Part shown: in pieces, positions 57,701-64,000 of the stretch
Layout of the letters: the number at the start of each line of letters is the position of its first letter
Numbering within the stretch: the first letter of the stretch is position 1
Position numbers and translations under genes: made by a program
Assembly: GCA_020698575.1 (NCBI GenBank)
Contig: CM036239.1
Coordinates: 14,250,263-14,314,262 of the forward strand
Source of the DNA: Bostrychus sinensis
Taxonomy: Eukaryota; Chordata; Actinopteri; Gobiiformes; Eleotridae
Direction: 5' to 3'
DNA length: 64,000 nt
Notes under the pieces: model-generated
What the model was told of the DNA's origin: nothing
Seen by the model: the letters and a program-made list of their open reading frames with translations, nothing else
Database searches by the model: none

Positions 57701-60700
57701 GGCCCCAGTGCCTAAACTAGCCACACAGCCTCACAGCCACACAACATGATGGAACCTCCACCACATCTGACAGTAGATAGCAAGTGTTTCTCCTGGAAAG
57801 TTGTGTTCTTCTATCGCCTTCTTGTTATGACCAAATAACAAATAATAAATTATAAATGTAATCAGTTTTTGTCTCATCAGTCCACACTACGTTATTCCAA
57901 AATGAATCTGGCTTTCTAAATGAGCTTTTGTCTACCTCAAGTGACTCTGTTTGTGGCGCGGCAACACCCTCTCATACAGCTGTTCTTTGTGCAAAGTGCG
58001 CTGAATTTTTGAGCCATGTACAGAAACTCCATCTGCAGCAGGATGATGTTGTAGGTCTTTGGAGGTGATCTGTGGGTGGTCTTTAACCATTCTCATCATT
58101 CTTAGCCTATGTCTCTCTGGTATTTTTCTTGGCTCGCCACATCTGGCCTTAACATCAACTTTGCCTGTGTCCTTCCATTTCCACCTTAAATAATTTTCTC
58201 ATTATTGAAGCACCTGTTTATGAAGTTCAAAGCTTATCTAACAACTTTTGTATTGCAAGTAATCCATTTTGAGAAGTTAGATGCATTCAAATCAGCAAAC
58301 TTATAAGGGTGCCCAAATATTTGCAGACATTTTTTTCATATTTAATTTATTTTCTTACACCTAAATACTGCTCCACTAAAAACTGTTGTTAGGAAAACTC
58401 CCTAGAACTCAGATGTCATTAGAAAATGAATGACATACCTCTGTGATCTTTTTTTATGAAGACAGAGTCAATTATTATGCAACCTCAGAGGGGTGCCCAG
58501 ACTTTTACCTATGACTAGTACATGTGTGCTCTTGAAACAGCCGGAAACCACAGGCTGAAATCTGATTGGTTCCTGGTTGTATACTGCTCAACATTCCCTA
58601 CATGTTTTGGATCTGTTAAATTTGTAAATGTATCCTTGTAAGTCACTTTATTAATATATTCATACCTTTTCTAGTTCCTGCTCTTGCACTGTCTTGACCT
58701 CGTCTGTGTCCTCAAACTCGTCTTCCTCCAGCAGTTTTTTCTTCCTCCACTCGATCTCTGAAACAACATGTACTGCATGTATGCACAGCTGTGTCTACAA
58801 AAACATATGTTTCAATTGGGTTTGTGAGTGTTACCCATGGCGGCCAGTGAAGGGGGGCAGGGCCAGTACTCTGTCTCTATCTTGGAGGGTTCGTTGGGGT
58901 CCGGCCGCTGCGCTGCAGGGAACTTGGCCGACTGAATAACTCCACTGCCTTCTGCATGTTTACTGAGATCTGCACAAACACAGCACCGGTGTAAAAATAA
59001 CTCAAATTCACAAAACTGTCAAAATAATAAGAGCTCACCTTGTTTGTAGATGGGAGGTTTTCTGTAAATATTAGTTCCATTATCTAAGCGAAAAAATGGG
59101 AATTTAGTCCAAAGACATCTCTGTCACAATAAAGATTTTGCATCATTTAATCTTGCTTAATGCATATTATGATGTTGTGTACTGCCAAATTGTACTTAGT
59201 GCATAAATAAACCTAATCTTTAGATAGTCAATTAACTTTTTAGCATGAGCGTACCTGGTCTGTGAAAATGATGGAAGCTGGCAGTGAGCTTGCGTTCAGC
59301 CTGTAGTTGTAGAGAGGATCCTCCAGGAGAATCACTGTCACTCTCTGCTCTGCATCCTTTCACCTAATATGGATCAACATGCTGTGAAATTGTAAACTGT
59401 GATGCTATATAGACTAATAGTCTATAGACCATAGGTTCTATATTTTTATTGTTTGTAGTTAACATAATTAATGCTTCTGCAAGTAACACTTCAATGTATA
59501 GAAATAACTGCTGCAGCAGTGCTGGTAAACAAACTGACTTAGCAGCTACTGTAGATGACAAGTCTAAAATGGTAAATTCTTCTCTCTGAAAGAGATAAAG
59601 CAATGATTGTAACTCACAAAATATTCAGGAAAATGAGGACAGTCCACTCATTGTCTAGCTTGGGTTGTGACCTTCTAGCATTATAAACTATTTCCAATGT
59701 GTTATCAAGGGCTCATGTACAGTGTAAAATGTGGTAAGATGGTATTCAAAAGGCTATTAAATTTCTAAAAACATGATGCCAACATACCATTACAATCTCA
59801 GTATATACATCTGAGTGTGAATGCAATAGAAAATAAAATATGATTTGTTTTTATCCTCTACATTTAGGAACAAATGATGCGGCAGTACCTCAGGTGATCT
59901 TGTAGGAGATGTGGAAATGGGAGATTCAGCTCGCTGTAGAAAAAACAATATACCACATCGTTATTAAAACCACATTTATATAGTCTATGTAGTACAAGTG
60001 CTAAGTGTGTACCTCTCTGCGTGGGGCATCGAGCGGGGAGAAGCTCAGGTGAGGCTGGTAAGTCATCAGGTCAGGCCTCTCCACCTGCAGGATTGCTTTA
60101 TCTCTGGGCAGTGCAGCCAAGTCTCTGTAGCCCACCAGCTGGTCATCCACTCTCGCCTGCAGACAAAAATCAATCAGCAATTTAATCAGTAAATTCCTTA
60201 ATAAGAAAGACACAAGTAACTAAAAATAAGTACACTGTATATAAAGTAGATCTTACTGTGATGCCGGCGGCAGGTGATCCTGGCGTGCTGGTGCCCCTGG
60301 AGGAGGGCAGGTTGACTGGAGTGACCCGTCCCTCCACCTGTAACACCAACACACACTTCCAATTATAAGCTTGTAAAAACTCAAAATGTAACTAGATTTT
60401 ACTACAAAAACCAAAGCCGGAAAAGTATGTGATTTTTGGATAGTACCTAAATCTATTCTTTTGTGGACATTTTGACTAAAGCAGCTAAAAAATTAAACTT
60501 GTTTGCATTTTATTGCTTCTTATCAGACCGAACACAAACATTTTTTACTTCCATGTACAGGTTATGCTTTTCTCAGCACTGGTTTATTTGTCTGTAAATA
60601 TAACTCAAAATGTTATGGTCAGATGTTGATTACATTTTCAGAGATCCAGATCACTTTCCAGATCTAGAAATGCCTTGGTGGAAGATTGCTTCAAGATATA

Positions 60701-61078
60701 ATATAAAAAAAAATGAAGGTTTCATTTATTCTGGATATTTGTATCAGGGGCGTAGCATAAAATTCTGGACTCTGTGAATAAACCATCTTGGTGGGCCCCC
60801 AAACTCACTCGATTAATATCGCTCACATATTTTTTTCATTTCAGGTTTTTTGAGGGCTACAGTAAATAAATGCCCCTGCCCTCCATCTGAGTTTTTGACA
60901 TCATTGCTCTCAATCGTGAACACAAGCACAAGAGGAGGCTCCTGGTAAAATACAGACCACAACATGCTCAGTGCAAGCTTCTGATGAGAAGACCTCATTT
61001 CACTGATAAATTCTGACTTGTAGAGTATTTTCTTTCTACAAGAAATATATAATAGTGTGCTAACATTACCTTCTGCAT
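54754..61078 (-). CDS. dmtn: Dematin, actin-bundling villin-headpiece protein
   Basis: Membrane-skeleton protein that bundles F-actin and links it to the plasma membrane. Fifteen coding exons in transcript order: 61078-61070, 60337-60257, 60156-60013, 59933-59889, 59363-59255, 59083-59039, 58969-58835, 58757-58666, 56858-56753, 56678-56623, 56470-56428, 56320-56313, 55517-55455, 55373-55293, 54867-54754; 376 residues (human 383/405). GYRDLAALPRDKAILQVERP and DLMTY are the dematin N-terminal core. NIYRKPPIYKQ, a PEST-like acidic stretch (EEDEFEDTDE) and KTQSLPDRT follow. The C-terminal headpiece (about 313-376) has IYPYEALIV, KLPPGVDRTRLE and actin-contacting KRNELKKK; S374 in KVSLF matches the PKA site. 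Exon 12 is an 8-nt microexon. The MQK start aligns with the human start. Confidence 0.94.
55701..55725. repeat. (TTTTA)n microsatellite
   Basis: About five TTTTA units lie in the dmtn intron between the exons at 56320 and 55517. Confidence 0.85.
56951..57070. repeat. 120-bp direct repeat, copy 1
   Basis: It starts TACATGTGTGCT and ends near 'atctttg', immediately left of a Tc1 element. It is about 90% identical to 58519-58638 in the same orientation. Both copies contain CAGGCTGAAATCTG and GGTTCCTGGTTGTATAC. Confidence 0.85.
57057..58518 (-). mobile_element. Tc1-like transposon remnant in dmtn intron 8
   Basis: Inverted TGGGCACCCCT-type ends lie at about 57,072 and 58,490 (plus strand AGGGGTGCCCA). 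The minus strand at 57,335-57,730 encodes a transposase C-terminal part: FQQILEDNV, the second catalytic Asp in GWVFQQDNDPKHSSKS, and the Glu region in SQSSDLNIFENLW. Upstream sequence holds 'cagtctggtctgatgag'-like transposase text with stops. The copy is degraded and antisense-neutral within the intron (same strand as dmtn). Confidence 0.87.
58519..58638. repeat. 120-bp direct repeat, copy 2
   Basis: Second copy of the 56951-57070 sequence, directly right of the Tc1 right end. It stops 28 bases before the coding exon that ends at 58666. It differs by about a dozen substitutions without indels. Confidence 0.85.
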
Positions 61079-61118
61079 GACTGGAGAGACACCTCCCTCT
61101 CTCTGCGGTTTTAACAAG
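61070..61118 (-). other. dmtn start-codon exon (leader plus MQK)
   Basis: Acceptor 'ttgtcccag|CTTG' at 61119 and donor AAG|gtaatg at 61069. The first 40 bases are leader and the last 9 encode M-Q-K. The leader is open in frame upstream of the ATG but contains no earlier ATG in this exon. Confidence 0.7.
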
Positions 61119-61499
61119 CTGGGACAAGAAGAAAAAACAGATGATCAGCATTCACAGTATCCATTAGATTTTATCAGAGGCTGAATGATTTAAGCACTAT
61201 AGGTACAATATGCATCTAATGTTAAAGGGATAATGTAAGGTAGCCATAGCATATAGAGATGCCCACCAGTCTCATGAATAGATTGAGACTTGTATGTAAC
61301 ATGCATTACTTCCTTGGATAGAGGTTGACCTTAAAACAATATCATTAGGGAAGGTAGACTCCACACTATCCCACAAAGTTATTCACCTGTATGATTAGGT
61401 TTATGGTAATACAAAATATATATATATACATATATTTTTCTATAACTATGTTAAAAAAGATTAAACTTTAGTGCCTATAAAGTTATCTGGTGGATTAAA

Positions 61500-62110
61500 A
61501 CCTGCTGATTAAGAGTATGGTAGGATCTTTTAGAGCGCTAATGGATTATATTAGCTGTTACAGAGCTGCACTGAGAACAAATCATCCTTTCAAACAGATG
61601 CATCTCATCCCCTGGGCTTTAACCCGGAGCGATGGGGACAAGGAGAGTGTGTGTAAAACTACACTGATCAGATTGAAGCAGGGCTGTTATGGAGCCTCCT
61701 CCAGGGATAGCGGCTGGGGCCAGTGGCCTGCTGAGAGGAAAGACACCTTGTGCCCAAACAACATGCAAGCCTCACTAAAGTCTCTGTTGTCTGCTGTGAG
61801 GAGGATATCCTCTGTTGAAATCCACCACTTCCTGGAAAGCCCCTCTCCTCCTTGTTGAGAACATCTGTGTGGACCCTTACTGGACCACGTCTTTCATCTT
61901 CTCCTCACATCTCTATCCCAGGACTAGTCTTCCGCTTCCAGACCTACTCCTCTCTCCACTCTCCTCCACGACAGTTTATCAGCAAGCCCAGCCAGGCCAA
62001 CGCCCAGGCCGTCCTTAACAGTTATTGCTGTGGTTACACTCCTCCCTTTAAAAAAGCAACAGTACACTACTGGGAGCTTCACTGCACCTCCACTTTCATT
62101 GATCTTTAAA
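61500..62110. other. Unexplained GC-richer block in dmtn leader intron
   Basis: This block is clearly less AT-rich than the surrounding intron, with no repeat ends. Plus-strand frames of 113 and 85 codons overlap out of phase and match nothing I know. It could be an alternative dmtn promoter/exon, an enhancer or a lncRNA exon. No splice pair is convincing. Confidence 0.35.
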
Positions 62111-62348
62111 AAAAATAAGACTCATACATTGCATTGCATACATTAAAATTAAATATAAAGCTGGGTGTTGTAAATTTGTTATTTGTTAAGAAATTGTAAA
62201 GCCCAATAATTACTGCTGTTTTGTTTTATTATTAACTGGTGTAGATTAAAAACTAATAATAAGTGAAAGTGTTTTACCTAAATGCAAACAAACTGCACAG
62301 CAGTGAAGATGTACCCCGGTTGTTTAATGCAGTTCAACTGATTTACTT

Positions 62349-62373
62349 TAATGTAATGTAATGTAATGTAATG
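62349..62373. repeat. (TAATG)5 microsatellite
   Basis: Five exact TAATG units lie in the dmtn leader intron. Confidence 0.9.
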
Positions 62374-62983
62374 TTTAATTATGTATTTAAACAAACTTAC
62401 ACCCCACTTTCCTAAAAATACCTTCAATATTTCTATAACCTGCTATATTCCTCATACAAAAGGTAACATAAAGATAAATAATTCAGATACTCACAGCTAC
62501 TACTTCATGCAAGTAAGGTAAATGGCTCAAAATTGTTTGTACCTTACGTAACGAAAGCAACGTTTATATAGCCTGTTGATATTATTATTTTCCCTTGCGC
62601 ATTCGGGATACACAAGCTTCTATAAGGAAGGACAGGAGAGGAAGACCATCTTTAGCAGCCCAGTGTTTAGGTTAGAAGTGAGATTCACCTGAACAACACT
62701 CTTAACCCAAAAAGAATATACCCAAAACAATGCGGTTTATTTTAATTTTTATAAAACCGACCACATCGACGATGAGTGAGAGTGTCCTTGTCCTGCGGCC
62801 TAGTCCATAGCCGTTCATGTGGCCTGTCTGGTGCGTAATTACGCGGATGGAAAACGGAGGAGGGCGAGGTGGCAAGTGCTCCCTCCATCCGAACGATGTA
62901 GCCATCGATTGAGTGTTTATACAGCCGAGATGAGAACTGGAAATATGATTAACATTAACAATATAAACAATATATTTTCCTAC

Positions 62984-63260
62984 CTCCAGACAGCGATGAA
63001 AAATGAAGGTGCGTGTAAGAGCTCGAGTTGAACGCATCCGGAGGAGGCTTTCTCGGAGGCTGTGAGGACAGAGGAGGCGGCAGGGGGGGAGGAGGAGGAG
63101 GAGGAGGAGGAGGAGGAGGAAGGGCAAGAGGTTGTGGCTGTATTTCTGAAATGATGTCTGCCTCACTGTCTGGACTTAGGGCTGTTATGATCACACGAGG
63201 AGCAGGAAAACTCCGCGGCCATTCCACTTTTTTTTTTTTTTTGGGACAAGGGAACAATCG
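62984..63260 (-). promoter_or_regulatory. dmtn 5' leader exon and promoter
   Basis: A strong donor CTGGAG|gtagga at 62984/62983 on the minus strand, a CpG-rich purine/pyrimidine-asymmetric block and the absence of coding similarity mark a non-coding first exon that can join the acceptor at 61119. A TSS near 63,200 is inferred. An ATG at 63037 opens an upstream frame that crosses the splice junction and overlaps the MQK start out of frame. Confidence 0.55.
63087..63121. repeat. (GGA)n microsatellite
   Basis: About eleven GGA units after a G7 run, inside the dmtn leader exon. On the dmtn strand this is a (TCC)n tract. It creates poly-Pro and poly-Leu frames that are artefacts. Confidence 0.9.
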
Positions 63261-63973
63261 GAGCAGTGTTATCTCACTACGCTTTCAATAAACTCGACCA
63301 AGCTACGCAACCATCGGAAACAAATACAAATAAAACCACACAAACTGTGGTATTATACATATAAACACACCAACAAACTCACACAAACACACATTTAGGA
63401 TAAAAAAAATGGAAAATGGAAAAAAATTGAAATTATTTGATTGGCCACAAGATGGTAGCATTTAAACATGATTTGAAGATGTCTAACTACATTTAAGTGC
63501 AACTTTTGTTTCATTAATTACCCACAATTCATATTTTAGCCTTAAAAACATCCATATGTAAAAAAAAATAAAAAAAATAAGCTAAGCTAATCACAAGCTT
63601 AATCGTATTTTATTTGGGTTTGGTTGTCCTTACCTCCTCAAACCAAAGCATGACTTGAGTAGAGCGCTGTCGCTTTAAAAAAAGTGACATCACTCCAGGT
63701 TAAAGTTGACAAAGAGTATTAATGGATCAAGATAGGTGAGTCAGGTTTGAAGCTCCTGTGTACGTGGTGACTTAAAATTTAGAATGCGCAATGTGCAATA
63801 TTTATTGTGGGTTTTGTCCACTAAATCGACACTTCCTTTTTACTTTGCAGATGTTATTTTTTCGTAGTATTTTTTGTTTGTTGGAAAGTTTTAGCGTTAC
63901 AAACGTCCACAGCGATTGTGTTCTGTTGGTTTGGTAACAATCTCGCGTTGTCTGAAAATATTTGGCAAGAAGA
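63261..63973. promoter_or_regulatory. Divergent promoter region between dmtn and next gene
   Basis: AT-rich DNA precedes a GC-richer start. On the minus strand, TTTGAGGAG|gtaagg near 63,633 is a good splice donor and may end an alternative dmtn first exon (ATG at 63652 encodes MLWFEE). The right side leads to a probable + strand start at 63,974. Confidence 0.4.
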
Positions 63974-64000
63974 ATGGCGACGAGTAGTGCTTTGGCCGCT
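63974..64000 (+). CDS. Possible 5' end of a further gene (partial)
   Basis: The window ends nine codons after AAGAAGAATGGCGACGAG, reading MATSSALAA. The context (purine at -3, G at +4, YY1-like AATGGCG) is a good vertebrate start. The upstream 100 bases include 'gcgttac' and 'ctcgcgttgtctg', consistent with a housekeeping leader. Nine residues are too few to name a family. Confidence 0.35.

Noticed and set aside
62955..63257. Proline-rich 100-codon minus-strand protein
   Set aside because: It is a translation of the (TCC)n tract from a TTG codon; no ATG and no conserved sequence.

Overview
This is a teleost fish nuclear genome window, probably from a percomorph, although the species cannot be fixed from sequence alone. 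All genes are intron-rich with GT-AG (one GC-AG) introns. The non-coding part carries fish-type repeats: Tc1/mariner and hAT-like MITEs, LINE fragments, tRNA-derived SINEs and microsatellites. I found no bacterial, viral, CRISPR or rRNA features. Exon models were built by hand from splice sites, codon phase and recalled family sequences, and every complete model closes in frame with an expected length.

Layout: 1-13.9 kb is gene-free, AT-rich and dotted with complex blocks that look like conserved non-coding elements. Because gpat3 borders NKX6-1 in tetrapods, this may be the nkx6.1-side regulatory desert. 13.9-33.7 kb holds gpat3 (-), abraxas1 (+), mrps18c (-), helq (+) and hpse (+), the same order as human 4q21. 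gpat3/abraxas1 and mrps18c/helq are head-to-head pairs. 34.0-35.05 kb is a myosin regulatory light chain (myl5-like, -), tail-to-tail with hpse. 38.1-51.1 kb is a calcineurin A catalytic subunit (ppp3cc-like, +). 54.75-61.08 kb is dematin (dmtn, -) with 5' leader exons to about 63.2 kb. A possible first exon of a further + strand gene begins at 63,974.

Themes: gpat3 makes lysophosphatidic acid in the ER. abraxas1 and helq serve DNA double-strand-break and replication-fork repair. mrps18c is a mitoribosomal protein, hpse trims extracellular heparan sulfate, myl5 and ppp3cc are Ca2+-related muscle/signalling proteins, and dmtn bundles actin at membranes. They are not an operon-like pathway. The segment joins a 4q21-type block to an 8p21-type block (PPP3CC, DMTN), with a myl5-like gene between.

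No wholly new system is evident. The most checkable oddities are: an 8-nt microexon in dmtn; a GC-AG intron in gpat3; an abraxas1 C-terminus lacking the BRCA1-binding SPxF tail; opposed poly(A) signals of hpse and myl5 about 30 bp apart; nested transposons with target-site duplications in ppp3cc; a Tc1 element framed by 120-bp direct repeats in dmtn; and a cluster of GCTAGC palindromes in the ppp3cc leader.
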